The notes: generated by a model not told the origin, from the letters alone. A stretch of DNA of 64,000 bases from Ceratothoa steindachneri (GCA_963969495.1 OZ018317.1:223150235-223214234); one strand, 5' to 3'; numbered from the stretch's first letter, positions 21,000 through 32,920 are shown. Translations and numbers: made by a program.

Positions 21000-23900
21000 C
21001 CCTCGAGGGCTGTTAGCTCTACCAGAGCGCAGGTTGTGTAACGAGTGTAGAGAAAGTTTACAGGGGAGAAAAGGCGATTCTGAAGAGACGAGTGTTCATG
21101 AGATGTTTAAAAGTAGCAAGGGAGAAAAACCATGGCAGGGGTAAACCCTATGGCTGCGAATATGAGCCTCGCAAGTGAAGCGTCGGTCAAATACAAAACC
21201 ACGAAAACGGCACGAGTCCACCACTTCCATGCCTAACCCTGTGAGAAACAAGTTTGGGGCAGGGTGGAGCCGTGGATGGCGGCAGAAGTGCACCACCAGT
21301 CTTGGCCAAGGAAAATCGAAGCCAGTGCACTTTGGCATAACGAGAGACGCGGTTCAATGCCTGTTGGAGTCGACGCTCCAGTTAGCATCTGGGACGCACC
21401 AAAAGAGATCGAAAGGTCGCCCACGTAAAGCGTAGCAAGAACATCTTCCGGCAGCAATGAGGTGATGCCGTTGATGATCGGGGCAAGGAGTGCGACACTG
21501 AGGACACTTTCCTGTGGTACCCCTTCATCCTGCTCCATTGGGCCGGAGAGGGCTACCCCATCCGTACGCGGAATCGAGGATGTCGCAAAAATTCAGATAT
21601 AAAGATTGGGAGGCGTCCCCTCTTCCCCATTGTGTGGAGAGTCTCCATCATACCGTATCGCCTTGCGGTATCATAGGTCTTCTTCAGATCAAGAAACACA
21701 ATGGCGTAGTGCTTTCTACGAAGGAAGGCCTCGCAGACGGCATTTTTGAGTCGGAGTAGAGCATCCGACGTGGAATGGAACTTGCGGAAGCCACACTGTG
21801 CAGAAGAGAGATTGCCTCCGCATTTCAGAAAAAAGCTAATCTAACATTTACAATTTCTTAAACTTGAACACGCACGAGGTTAGAGATTGGGCGAAAACCG
21901 ACCGGGAATATGGGAGGTTACCCTCTACCTAGATCCAGTTGAACAAATCTAGCACAAAGGCCATGCCTAGCTCATCCAGTTTTCGAAACATGAAATACGG
22001 GACATCGTCCGGACCATTGGCGGTGTCCACGCACGAAGCAAGAGTGGAACGCAACTCACAGTAAACCTGTCGTTGAAGGGTTCTCCGACTCTCAAGGTAA
22101 AGTCCCTTCGGCGGCCTTCCGCGACATCACGACGTGCATTGAATGCTGGCGGAGCAGCATCCCAGCTAGAGAATGGGGAGAAAGCGGTCGCGAAGGATTC
22201 CGCCACGGACGCGGGGTCCGAGATTACAGTTCCATTCTCCTGGAGAACGGGAGGGGGGGTCTGCGAGAACTTCCCCCTAATCCTTTTTACTCGCTTTCAC
22301 ACCTCTGCTAGGGGGCGTTTCCCGTTAAGTGAAGACACGTAGGCCAGCCAAGAAGAGCGGCGGGCGTGCTTCGAAATATACCAGAACCTACCTCTAGCTC
22401 GCCGAAATTCACCGACAGTGAAGTCGTTCGGGCGGCGCTTATAGCGCATGTAGGCATAACGCTTCTGTTTGAGGGACATCTCACACTCCGCGGACCACCA
22501 AGGGAGTGGTCGGCGTGCAAAACGGCCAGACGTCCTAGGAATAGTAGTCAGGCCCGCGGCGATGAGGTTGCCGGAGAAGAATTCAACGGCCTCATCTACC
22601 AACCTAAACTCCTCGACAGAGATAAAGAAATCAGTAATTTCCTGAAATGAGGACCACCGCGTCAAGCCCACTCGGGCGGCAGGGGCCCCAAAAATGATAT
22701 TTGAACGGTAAAGCGATCACTACCATCGAGGTCATCGACCCGCCACCCCCCAAAAGCAGGCCGTGCATCCGGAGAACACAAAGATAGATCGAGGCAGGAA
22801 AATGAAGCGGTCTCGGGCAGTGATGCGTACACTCATCCACATTTAGGACACCTATCTCCAGCTCGTCGATCATGCCGGCAAGGACTAGACCCCTGGGATT
22901 AATCGAGTAGTCTCCCCAGAGGAGGTGTCTACCGTTCAGATCTGCGAGAAAGGGCTTCGGTAACCGTGCCATGACATGGCGGGCGGAAGTCCCCAGCGTC
23001 GAAGTCGGCTGACGGTGTAATGTACGCGGAAATAACAGTATACCTCCTATCCAGGTGAAGCTTCACAGCAACTACCTGAAAGGAGGTATCTGAAGCGAAG
23101 ATAAGAACGGAGACATCATGCCGGGTGTAAATGGCGAATCCTCTTGCCCGGCCCCCAACCAGTGGTGGTGGGGTCGCAAAACCCTTATACTCAGCGAGGG
23201 TGGGCAGGGGGCAGGCACCGGCATGGTCTCCTGCCAAAAGATAGCTAACAGGGAACGGGAAGAGACGAGCCTCCGCAGCGCCTCCCAGGCGGCCCGGAGT
23301 CGGCGGCAATTCCATTGAATGAATATGCCCTCCAGGCCTAGCTCGCAGGAGATGTGGGGGCCATTCACTTAGAGAATGGCCGTACGCTTCCCGGAGGCAG
23401 AACTCCGGGCGCTGTTAGTAGGACAATGAGCTGAAGGCGCTGTCGATTTCGGGGACTTATGGTGGGAGGTTGGGCTCGCCATGCGACTCTTTTCCTCCCT
23501 CCGCCTCGCAACCATAGGAGAGTGTGGCGGCTTCCGGGCGCGGGGGTTCCTCTTTTGGAAAATTCACCCAGCCTACCACTGGGTGTGGCCGAAGGACTAT
23601 AAGCTCCTTTAGTGCTGTGATCCTTTGGGAGGGCAGCTTTAGGAACCCCGGAAGATGACCTCACGACCATCTTCAGGGGTGTTGCCTCCAGTGAGTCTAA
23701 CGACTCGGTGGAGGTGCGTGGCCGTTTCGCCTTACGGGAAACGGTCACGCTGGGGGAAGAGGGGGGAGCCCTGGTTTTAGCCGGTGCTGGGTGTGAACCC
23801 TTTGGAACCCGCAGAAGGGTTCCAAATGCGCGCCAAAACGACCGTGCTCGTAGGCCTGGAGATACCAAGAGCAGAGGATGTCTTTTTTTAACATTGAGGC

Positions 23901-24017
23901 ATAAGATCTCCCTGGAAGCGCCGGGCGCAACAGGACCAAGTCATAAGCCTCACGAAATGAGAGACGATCCTTGGCTGAATGGCCAAGGAAGCAGGGTGCG
24001 ACTCTCGGCAATTGATA
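21000..24017 (-). mobile_element. I-like LINE copy b: ORF1 end, endonuclease, RT (defective)
   Basis: Minus strand, from high to low coordinate. A Pro/Ser-rich ORF1 C-terminal part lies at 23,870-23,370. The endonuclease starts IFIQWNCRRLRAAW near 23,330 with FWQET, then VISAYITPSADFDAG and NGRHLLWGDYSINPRG near 22,930. The RT approach shows RRPLPWWSAECEMS near 22,510 and VAESFATAFSPF near 22,205. RT has MEQDEGVPQESVLSVAL near 21,535. The catalytic box reads YVGD at 21,416-21,427 instead of YVDD. Several frameshifts and stops are present. It is cut off at 21,000 beside the mariner. Its 5' continuation probably lies at 27,850-28,860, beyond the hAT insertion. Confidence 0.88.
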
Positions 24018-24054
24018 CAAAACATCTAATGAAACATTAAATCTTTGAATGTTA

Positions 24055-25664
24055 ATAATTTTTTTTCTCTCTTATTATGCATGGATGTAGAGAAGAAAGT
24101 CCTCTAGTCATTTTATATCCTAAAGGACTTTTCCCCCCAAATATTTTAGCAGTAGCAGCAAATATTCCTCTACATTCAGCCTTAGAATTATTACTTGAAT
24201 CATGGGTGATAGAATCTCTAAGATTCTTCAAATATTTATCCACTCTAAAACCACTATCTAATTTATTGATATCTAGAAGATTTTCAATTGCTGTTAAATC
24301 TATTTTAATTAAAGATATTGCATGAAATTGTAATACTGATGGCTTCACAAACCTCACTAGCAAATTTTTCACTAGCTCATTTAAATTACTGTATAAAAAT
24401 GTCCCTAAAGGAATAGGTGACTGAAAGTGCTTCAGGAAAGAATGGCATTAATACGAAATAAGTCTAAGGAAAGCCAACTTGCTTTGAAGAAACACATCAT
24501 TTAGCATTTTTTTATGTTCATAACAGGTTTTGTGTCAGGAAGTTTGACAGTTTCAAAAAAAGCTTAAGTTCATTTAATATTTCCAGACATCGATCTATGC
24601 AATCAATATTCTCTGTCCATCTAACTGAACAGTATTTTTTAGGAAACTTTGTACAGCTGTCAGTGATGTTCTTAAACTTTGCTCTTCTAGAGGCAGCTTC
24701 ATTAAAAACAAAATAAATATCTCTTTAAAAATATTCTAGATGCAATTTTGCTTTTAGAGATCCTGTTTTTACCGCACCATTTACTACATGGAGCTTACTA
24801 ATTCCAATTTCAATGAGCCGTTTCTCAACTGATGAAAACTCCTGCTCTTGGATCTTCTTCATAAGATAAATTGACATTTAACCCATCCATGCTGATTTGT
24901 AACATATTTTTTACAGGAAGCATTTTAATTCCATCAAGGAATGACTTTACCAAATTGTCAGCACTAGATTAATCCAAAAAAATACTGGTAGTGTATTCTG
25001 TTTCAACTCTGCTTGTTACATCATTAAAATACTTTATGTGAATATTCATTTGGTTTCTATGGGTTATTTTGTTAACACATTCATCAAATAAAATAACAAA
25101 ATCCTGACATTTTAAAATTCTTTCCTTTAAGCATTCATTAAAGTAAGGAGCAATGCCATGATTTATATAATATGTACATTTACTACTTCCTAATTGAAAT
25201 TGTTTAGCAATTTGATTGTTAAAAAACATCATTTTAAAAGTCTCGGAAACATCCAAATTTTAATTCATTGAAGATCACTTCATGACAGTACGTATAGCCC
25301 ATATTATTTCTGCTCTGGTAATATCTGAAATGTTAACAGTGAGGTCCTCAGTGAGTGATGACTGCTTTTAGCATGTATTGCTTGTTGATGCAGTAGAAGA
25401 TGTAGAAGACTCAGGAACAGAATCTGAGCCAGTCTTTTGACTGGTTGCAGATGCAGAATAAAATAAATTTAATAAGGGAGTTATTGATCTAGCTGTTACA
25501 CTTTCTGTATTTTTTTCCCATATTACGCAGTTGTATGTTTTTAAAACACAATTTACAGTAAGCTAGTTTACTGTCTGTAGCAACACTATCTAACCATCCA
25601 GAAAATTGATAAAATTTTTACGCAATTAACCAATGATTATTAATATATGTTTGCTTTGCACTCA
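24055..25664 (-). pseudogene. hAT-like transposase (BED-type finger, RNase H-like core), degraded
   Basis: The minus-strand ATG at 25,664 (MSAKQTYINNHW) leads to WLDSVATDSKLAYCKLCFK, a BED-finger-like Cys pair. The core includes FDECVNKITHRNQMNIHIKY near 25,100 with VETEYTTSIFLD, corresponding to the catalytic-region block of a widespread animal hAT family. KNMLQISMDGLNVNL lies near 24,910, matching that family's MDGPNVN motif. The C-terminal part VRFVKPSVLQFHAISLIKID is open from 24,372 to 24,055. Many stops interrupt the frame, so it is inactive. Family-level assignment is from memory of these motifs and is moderately certain. Confidence 0.65.
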
Positions 25665-26313
25665 TTTTCTATATAAAATTAGTAAAAACAATAACAAGAA
25701 GAAGAAAAAACTTAATATGTATATATAAACATAAATAGTATACATCAACTACAAAACTCAAAGTCCCCAAAATTGTAGACTAATCTACACACCTAAAACT
25801 TCAAAAGATTTTATTTACGTTTTTTCCCAATAGATCTGATGTATCTGCCTGAAATATATATCTATTTGCAAAAGTTATTAGCTTCTAAAAATGTATAACA
25901 ATGCTAGATGTATGCAATAAATTTAGTTTTTTTTTTAATCTTGTTTCAGACATTTACTATTTGATGAGTTTATTTATTTCATTGTTGTAAGTATAAAGTA
26001 ATTAAAGAAATAGAGGTAGGACAGAATATTAATATGAAAAAAGTAGGAAAAAAGTAAAAAGAATATTAAAAATATAAATAAAACCCCCTGCTATCTAAGC
26101 AGAGACTAAGGACCCAAGGCATGCCAACACGAGTAAGGTGAGCTAGTATATACCAGCCCCCATGGGAAAATTAATGTCGGCAGAATTCTATACCTGGATG
26201 AGAAATGAAGTTAATTTTAAATTAAAAGTAAATGAATTAGATATTAGTATGTACTATATTTTTGCATAAAATGTGTACACATAATGCAGGAAAATAGCTT
26301 TTACATAATTATA
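25665..26313. other. hAT 5' leader (left of the Tc1 insertion)
   Basis: AT-rich sequence with no coding similarity. It lies between the hAT transposase ATG and the Tc1 element and is presumably hAT non-coding leader. A GC-richer stretch at 26,085-26,170 is of unknown origin. Confidence 0.45.
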
Positions 26314-26340
26314 CAGTGGCGGCAACAAAAAAAGTGACAT
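26314..26340 (+). repeat. Tc1 left terminal inverted repeat
   Basis: About 27 bp, starting CAGTGGCGGCAAC, with a TA dinucleotide immediately outside. Confidence 0.95.
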
Positions 26341-26597
26341 TGAATATTGGCAATAGAAATCGATACATAAAATCGCTTTCACGATTTTACTTGCCAACAA
26401 GCCAATGAAAAGGGGCGGGGCTTATGCCACGAGTGGATGACTCTCCTGAGCTAAGACAACAGAACTGCGCTATATTGGAACTCACTGTCTCGTTTGAGCT
26501 CGTACAGTGAGGTTTTGGTGTACAACGCTCCAGCGTGCTGATTTCCTGCATTCGTGCCTACATTTGACGTGCTATAACTTCTGTGCAAGTGGATACA

Positions 26598-27626
26598 ATG
26601 GGGCGGAAAAAGCTTTCTAGGACAGAGAAAAGCCGTGCCTTGACCCTATTAGAGCAGGGAAAGTCTTTTAATGATGTAGCGGCAGATTTAGGAACCTCAA
26701 GAAATATGATTTATTGCCTAAAATGGGCAGCTGAGTTATTGCCACCAGGTACCATACCAAAGAGGAAGGAGGGCATTGGTGCAGCTAGGAAGACATCTCC
26801 AAGGACTGATAATATCCTAAGGCGTGAAGTGATGTCAGACCCTTCTGTAACCTCCGCTTCAATCAAGAAAAAACACCCAGACCTTCTCCAGAACGTCGCC
26901 CTCAGAACCATCCATCATCGCTTACAGAAGGACTTAGGCCTACCGGCTCGCCGCGCTGCCAAGAAGCCACTTCTTACCAAGGCTATGAAGATGAAAAGGC
27001 TCAATTTTTGCAAGACCTATAAACATTGGACAGCTGCCCATTGGAAGAAGGTGATGTTCAGTGATGAGAGCACCTTTAGGCTGGTCAGAGGAAAGTCAAA
27101 GATCGTGCGTCGTCCCAGCAATGTGTCTCGGTATGACCCAAAATATACCGTGAAAACTGTGAAGCACCCTGATAGTGTGATGGTGTGGGGTGCCTTTAGT
27201 GGAAACAAGGGCAGAGGAGGTCTGTACTTCCTTCCCAAGAATGTAACCATGAGGGGGACTAACTATCTCGAAGTTTTGAAGCAGCACATGCTGCCATTTT
27301 GGGAAATTCATCGGTGTGAATTTTTCATGCATGATGGTGCCCCTGCTCACAGGTCCCAGTTAGTAAAAAGGTTCTTCAATGATAATAATATTAGTGTTTT
27401 GGAGTGGCCTGGTAATTCCCCGGACCTAAATCCTATTGAGAATGCTTGGAATCTGATGAAATCCAAAGTTCAAGAGACAGCATCCGGCAGCATCAAGGAC
27501 CTGATAGAATCACTGAAGAAGATCTGGGTTACGATCGACCCCACCTACTTCGCAAACCTCGCTGAATCAATGCCCAATCGACTCAGAATGGTCATCAAGT
27601 GCAAGGGCAACATGACCAAGTATTAA
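26598..27626 (+). CDS. Tc1-family DD34E transposase, intact
   Basis: 342 residues, the usual length for the family. The ATG at 26,598 (MGRKKLSRTEK) is chosen over an upstream in-frame GTG, and its basic start resembles a nuclear-localisation patch. Residues 1-110 hold two helix-turn-helix units for inverted-repeat binding, joined by a basic linker (PKRKEGIGAARKTSPR) in the GRPR-like position. The catalytic triad is D156 (MFSDES), D246 (FMHDGAPAH) and E281 (PDLNPIEN), with exactly 34 residues between the last two. MVWGAFSG is present at 195-202. It ends KCKGNMTKY then TAA. The enzyme excises and inserts the element at TA. No frameshift or stop, so possibly active; horizontal origin is possible but not testable here. 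Confidence 0.96.
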   Translation: MGRKKLSRTEKSRALTLLEQGKSFNDVAADLGTSRNMIYCLKWAAELLPPGTIPKRKEGIGAARKTSPRTDNILRREVMSDPSVTSASIKKKHPDLLQNVALRTIHHRLQKDLGLPARRAAKKPLLTKAMKMKRLNFCKTYKHWTAAHWKKVMFSDESTFRLVRGKSKIVRRPSNVSRYDPKYTVKTVKHPDSVMVWGAFSGNKGRGGLYFLPKNVTMRGTNYLEVLKQHMLPFWEIHRCEFFMHDGAPAHRSQLVKRFFNDNNISVLEWPGNSPDLNPIENAWNLMKSKVQETASGSIKDLIESLKKIWVTIDPTYFANLAESMPNRLRMVIKCKGNMTKY

Positions 27627-27695
27627 CTTTCATGAAATATTTATAATAAAATATGTAAGTTACATTTTTCTGTTTCATTTTCCCCGAATTGTCAC

Positions 27696-27722
27696 ATGTC
27701 ACTTTTTTTGTTGCCGCCACTG
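27696..27722 (-). repeat. Tc1 right terminal inverted repeat
   Basis: Reverse complement of the left end (CAGTGGCGGCAAC...). A TA dinucleotide lies immediately outside. Confidence 0.95.
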
Positions 27723-27849
27723 TAGAGTGGAAAACATAAAAGTCTGAAATAAATTTTTTTAGCTGAGTTTTTTTTTAGAAATTTGCACAAATTACCTTAC
27801 TTTTCTCTTAAAAAACTGACTTTACCTGACCTGTGGGAACCCTGTTAAC

Positions 27850-28860
27850 GGCTCATTAGTTGGACAGATCTAATGTGATGTCAAGTATAGAAAAGTCCAC
27901 GAGTTCCCTCGCATAAACTACTCCTTTCACGAAGTTCATGTTGGAGTGTTGCGTCACACTCAACAGCGTGCCAGAAAGTGTCGGAAGAGCACCTATCTTG
28001 GGGCCCGCACCCCCCCACTTTTTTTTGTCTTCTTCCCGTTTCTTTTCTTTTTAGGAGAGGAGGGTGGGGGATGAACCCGCTTCTCTCCTCAGCCGGAAGG
28101 AGCCCTTAGGCCAGATGGACTGGCCTCAGTAAGATCCTTCTCTGAAATGGAGAAGGTCTTGGCTGTCAAAGGGGCACCGGGTGGGAGAGATCCCTCTTCT
28201 CCTTGTGAGTCCTCGAGGACCCAAGCCATCTGTGGAGAAGCTTCCACAGGGGCGGACTCAGGTTTGGTGCTTGGTACCAAGCCCGGTTTTGCCCCAGTGC
28301 AAGATCCTGACATCTGAGGCTGGGTCCCCTACGAGGGCCATGTGCTCCCCCCCCCAAAGACATCAAGGGTCCCATTCAAGGTTCTTTTTTTCTCATCTAA
28401 TGCCAGCAAACCAACATCCATTGAGGAAGAGAGGGGAGCAGGTACACTGACCCGGGGAAAACTCTACATGCATGCCATCAGAGGGCACGGGAACACGGTC
28501 CTGTTATCCCTTGCTTCCCTAAGGCGGTTGGCCCTTTCGAGCCGCTCTTAGTGTCAATTTTGGGCCCATTGCCTGCCCTCTTGGCAGTCCCCTGTGAAAG
28601 CAAAGGAGAGACTGCCGCTGTAGAACAAATGGTGAGGAGGGAGTCCACTCCACAAGTTTGCAGGGGCCCCTGAGAAAGCACTGGGGGAGAGGCTTCTTTT
28701 GTGCTATGGAGCTGTTCGAGAGCGGCTCTGACGATGGTGAAGAATAATTTTCATCATTGGGCATGGGAACCCTATTATTACTAGAGAAAGCCAACTGCCG
28801 CCATTAGAGGCCACCCCTCCCGTCTAATAGCCAAGTAGCCCATCAGCACCATCTTAGAGT
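27850..28860 (-). mobile_element. I-like LINE copy b, 5' part: ORF1 N-terminus and 5' UTR
   Basis: Minus-strand ORF1 wording shared with other copies: PGLVPSTKPESAPVEASPQM near 28,270 and EDSQGEEGSLPPG. The 5' UTR phrase CTCTTGGCAGTCCCCTGTGA lies near 28,578, and the GC-rich AGCGGCTCTGACG end near 28,720. It is probably the same insertion as 21,000-24,017, split by the hAT. About 290 bp of ORF1, compared with the copy at 62.5-62.8 kb, is absent at the split, so an extra deletion is needed. Confidence 0.7.
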
Positions 28861-29060
28861 GGTTGTAAAATCGATAGATTGTCAAAAGAGAGAGAGAGAG
28901 GATATGCGAGGAAGGTGTGGCAGGTTGTTAAAAACCCACCACGGCAAACCGGAGCTCAGAGGGAAGGGGGCATTGTCCCCTACCCCATGAGCTTCTGTTT
29001 GGGTGAGAGGAGGCTGGTCGGTGTCTACGCTGCGAAATTAGAGGCACACCAGAGAAATTT
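28861..29060. other. Unassigned spacer between LINE pieces
   Basis: Contains a short (GA)n run near 28,884-28,900. On the minus strand there is a pyrimidine-rich AG acceptor-like site near 29,033, but the block after it does not read convincingly as protein. Left unassigned. Confidence 0.3.
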
Positions 29061-29995
29061 GTGGGAAAGTTTGTAGGGAGAGTGAGGAAGCAGGGTGTCA
29101 GAAAAAAGGAGAAGATGCTAAGCTGGGCCGGACTGGGTGCTGAGTCCCGTCATCACGGCGGCCAGGAAAACAAATCGCCATGCCCCTTATGGGGTGTCAC
29201 GGTCGAACGTAATGAAGAGTATAGGGGTGGGTCTCAAGGACCCTCCCTCTATTTTTTCATCCCACGTTCGACCTTGACGGCCCCATAGTCTGCCAGCTCT
29301 AAGGTGATGTCTTTTATAGAGTAGTCCACGAGTTCACTCGAATCGACCACCCCTTTCACGAAATTAATGTTAGAGTTCAGCTTAACACTTACCAGCATGC
29401 CCTTGTGCCCGAAGGCCATTAGGCATGGCCGCCCGACACATTAGATAGAAGGCTCCCGTCAAGGAAACGGTTCACCTTTGTCTCTATATGAATCAAACTA
29501 GCTTATGCTCTCGTCTGATGGTTGATGGATTATGTTCCCCTTGGCCAACATGTCGCAATTGGTGGAGCGAATAACCAGCAAGCGTTTGAAGACAGCGGGC
29601 TCGAAAACCCCCACATAGTCTCTTGATGAGGAATCCCGATGTAATCCCGACTTTGGTTTTGGTTTGCGTACCAGGTGCCGATTTTGGCCTGGTCACTCGC
29701 CGAAACGGCAACGGACCCGTCCGTCCCCTGAGCACCCGCGGAGTGAGAGAAACCTTTAGTTCTCTTACTTCTTTTCTTGTTGGCATACGAGGGTGGGGAA
29801 TGAACCTGCTTCTCTCCACAGCCGGATGGACTGGCTTCAACAAGATTCTTCTCCTAGATGGAGAAGGTCCCAGTTGCCAAATGGTCAATAGACAGTTAAG
29901 GAAGACCTTCCTCTCCTTGCGAGTCCCTCGGGAAAAGAGCCGTCTGAGGAGAAGCTTGCATGGTGGCGAACTCAGGTTCAGTGCATGGCACTGTA
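29061..29995 (-). mobile_element. I-like LINE copy c: ORF1 fragment
   Basis: The minus-strand frame 29,888-29,493 holds the ORF1 N-terminal half (Ser/Pro/Arg-rich; PSPSRRRILLKPVHP, GTQTKTKVGITSGF). The following piece to about 29,190 contains the block homologous to the LVDYSI/ITLEL region of the better copies at 31.7 and 62.8 kb. Frameshifts and a missing middle make it inactive. It joins directly to copy d at about 30,000. Confidence 0.7.
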
Positions 29996-30004
29996 GTAGG
30001 TATT

Positions 30005-32920
30005 TTTTTTCTTCGCCTCAACTCAGTCATTTTCTGAAATGAGGGCCACCGCGCGCATTCCAAACAACACTGGGGTGGTCTTTCAGACGGCAGCGGCTCA
30101 GAAAATGATAGTTGAATGGGAAAGTGGTCACTAGATTGAAGGTCATCGACCACTTCCTAGCCAAGATTAGGCTGTGCATCAGGAGAGCAAAGGACAGATC
30201 GAGGCAAGAGAATGAAGCGGTTCTCGAGTAATGATGCGTAAACTCATGCACATTTAGGACACCTATATACAGCTCGTCGAAGATCTGACCCCAGGGATTG
30301 ATCGAGGAGTCTTCCCAGAGGGGGCGTCTAACGTTCAAATCTCCGAGAACTAGATAGGGCCTCGTCAACAGTGCCGAGACACGGCGGAATTCCCCCGCGT
30401 CGAAGTAGTATCACGGTGGATTGTACGCAGAAATAACCGTATACCTCATATCCAGGTGCAGCTGCACTGCTACTGCCCCCCCTATCCTGTGAAAGTGGGG
30501 GCGCAAAACCCTTATACTCCGGGAGGGTGGGCAGGGAACACGCACCCAGCAAAAAGATAGCTCAGAGGGAGCGGGAGGAGACGCGCCTTCGCAGCTCTTC
30601 TCATTTGGCACGGAATCCGCGTTATATTGAAAGAATATGCCCCTAGGCCTAGTTCGGAGGAGATGCGGGGGCCCTCTTCGAAAAGAAGACCCTCACGGAA
30701 ATGGTACTACGTTTCCCGGAGGCAGAACTCCGGGCGCTGTGGGCCGAGTAAGACGATAGCTCCATCGATGACTTATCGGGGAAGTTTGGGCTCGCTACGC
30801 GACTCTTTTCTTCCCTTCGCCTCGAAGCCTTGGGCGGGATGGGCAGCTTCTGAGGGGTAGAACCTCCTTTGGAGGATCCACCGTCTCCGAGACACCCTTC
30901 AGGCCTTTTGTGGGCGCGTAAAAGCGGAAGTTCCTTTGGAGGATCCACCGTCTCCGAGACACCCAGTCAGGCCTTTGGTGGAAGCGGAGGAACCGAAGTT
31001 CCTTTGGAGGTGTCGTCCTTTAGCGGTGTCGCTTTAGGAATCCCGGAATACGGCATCACGACCACCTTCAGGGATAATGCCTCTTGTGAGTCTAACGACT
31101 CGCTAGAGGCGCATGGTCGTTTCGCCTTAGGGGAAACGGTCACGCTGGGGGAGCCCTAGTTTTAGCCGAGGCTGGGAGTTAGCCCTTTGGGCCACCAGCT
31201 TTAACAGCCAAGCGCACATAGGGCGTTGAACCAGCAGAAAGGTTCCAAATGGGCGAGGAAAAGACCGTGCGCCCAGCAGTCCCAAGGACCGCTGGGCGCA
31301 CCTGGACCAAGTTGGAAAGAGAGGCGATCCACAGCCTGAATGGCCAGGATTTCCTTCTCTAGTAGATACGCGCTACATTGCTTCGAGGAAGAAGGGTGCT
31401 GCTGTCCCTAATTGATACACTTGGCAATACACACTAATGAGTGATCGTGTACTGCCATGGACCAACTTACAGACTTCGGGTAAACGCGACTTTGCACGTC
31501 TGCAAGACCGATTCGTATGGCCAAAGCGAGTGGCAGTAGTAGCACCTCCGAGGCAGTGCGTGCACGAATACCTTCACGCGGTAGCGATACCAACCGGCAC
31601 GTACCAACTAAGGAACCTTGTCACGGTCGAACGTGACGAAGAGTGTAGGAGTTGGTCTCGAAACCCCTCCCTGTTTTCTCATCAAACGTTCGACCTTGAC
31701 CGCCCCGTGGTCGCCTAGCTCTAAGGTGATGTTTTCTATGGAGTAGTCCACGAGTTCCCTCGAATAAACCACTGGTTTCACAAAGTTCTTGGTAGAGTGT
31801 GACGTTACACTAACTGGCAAGCCATTGGATGTTCGAAGGGCAATAATTATGGCCGCCGCGAGAAAAGGGTCACCTTCTGCTCTTTACAAATCGACTTAGA
31901 AAATGCTGTCAACAGACCAGACATAATCGAGGCTCCGTTCAGCGTACTTGCGACTTTGGTCTTTGTCTAGGCCTTACGTCCCGATTATGAGCTGGTCTCG
32001 TGCCAAAGCGGCAACGGACCAGTCCTTTTTCGGAGCACTCGCAGAGTGAGACGAATCCCTAGTCCTCTTCGACTTTTGGCATTTTTTTTTCGAAAAGGAT
32101 ACAGGGAGACAACCCGTTTCTCTACACTGCCAGAAGAAACCCTTAGGGCCGACGGTCCGGCTTCAGCAAGATCCTTTTGCGAGATGGAGAAGGGTTTGAC
32201 TATTGAAGTGCCACCAATTGAGGGAGGTCCTTCTACTTTTGAGTCTTCGGGGGCTCGAACCGCCTGAGGAGAAGCTTGCGCAGGGGCGGATTCAGGTTCA
32301 GTGTTTGGCACTGAGCCCCAGGTTCGTTCCAATGCAAGATCCAGCGTTCAAGGGCGGGCACACCTCATGGGGGCTTCTAAGTGGCAATCCCCCCCCCCCC
32401 GGGCATCCTTTTTCACAATCGAGGACTCTCCACTCTTTTTTCCCCTTGGGCCATCCAAACGACGTGCATTGGGGAAGAGGGGTGGGGGGCAGCCACGCCG
32501 GCACACTGCAAGATCAAAAGGCATGAATTGGACAGTAGAGGCCTTGGCTAGGCGAGCCCCGCTATCCTTTGCCATTCAAAGGGGGTTAGCCCTATCAAGC
32601 CTCTCCCAGGAGAGGTTGATCTGGGCCGCACACGCGCTCTCTTGGCAGTTCCCTGCGAAGGGAAAGGGGGACCGCCGATTTTGCAGAGATGGAGTTCCAA
32701 AGAAGAGTGTAAGTGAGAAACCACCTCATCAATAGACTTCCTCTCTGCTATAAAAAGTTGGAGCACCTCCTGAAAGAGCATAGGGGGGCACCTCCTATTT
32801 GCACTCGTGCCTGGGGGACGTGTAGCTTCTCCAAGTACAGGGTGTAACAGGCTACACAAGGTCCTCCTTGCGGAGTCCACGAACCGAGGGACAGATGGTT
32901 TAACTTACTACTGTCGCATT
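30005..32920 (-). mobile_element. I-like LINE copy d: 5' UTR, ORF1, start of ORF2 endonuclease
   Basis: Minus strand. 5' UTR near 32,690-32,630 (TCTTGGCAGTTCCC). ORF1 N-terminus 32,332-31,985 (EPESAPAQASPQAVRAPED). ORF1 core 31,820-31,608 with SRELVDYSIENITLEL and HGAVKVERLMRK, then a zinc-finger-like RRCYYCHS near 31,540. Linker 30,948-30,649. Endonuclease 30,600-30,030 including VLGDLNVRRPLWEDSSINP and VLNVHEFTHHYSR. It stops at about 30,005, so RT and RNase H are missing. Frameshifts are frequent. Confidence 0.82.
32795..32905. repeat. About 100-bp dispersed motif, copy 1
   Basis: Shares TTTGCACTC, CCAAGTAC/CCAGGTAC, GTGTAACAGGCTA and AGGGACA/AGAGAC landmarks, in the same order, with 37,405-37,515. 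Read on the minus strand both copies retain CYTLYLEKL / CYTWYLVEL-like wording. Its nature is unknown. It may be the extreme 5' end of the I-like LINE or an independent short repeat. Confidence 0.55.

Larger units (their letters stand above)
26314..27722 (+). mobile_element. Tc1-family DNA transposon, apparently complete
   Basis: 1,409 bp flanked by TA on both sides (26,312-26,313; 27,723-27,724). The inverted ends both begin CAGTGGCGGCAACAAAAAAA and match for about 27 bases. It encodes one uninterrupted transposase. It is the only element in the window with ends, target duplication and open frame all preserved, so it is the youngest insertion seen. It sits inside the leader of the decayed hAT transposon. 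Confidence 0.96.
24018..27842 (-). mobile_element. hAT-superfamily transposon (decayed, hosts the Tc1 element)
   Basis: The right end, read on the minus strand, begins CAGGGTTCCCACAGGTCAG at 27,842, a typical hAT-type terminus. A decayed transposase follows at 25,664-24,055. The left terminus with a matching inverted repeat and an 8-bp duplication could not be identified near 24,020. The Tc1 element at 26,314-27,722 is inserted into its 5' leader. The hAT in turn separates I-like LINE sequence on both sides. Confidence 0.65.

Noticed and set aside
23992..24000. CAGGGTGCG as the left terminus of the hAT element
   Set aside because: The surrounding bases align with the I-like LINE copies at 31.39 and 62.49 kb, so the CAGGG is LINE sequence.
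28940..29033. Minus-strand exon after the TTTCGCAG site at 29,033
   Set aside because: The translation is short and Arg/Ser/Pro-rich without a plausible donor; no support beyond the acceptor.
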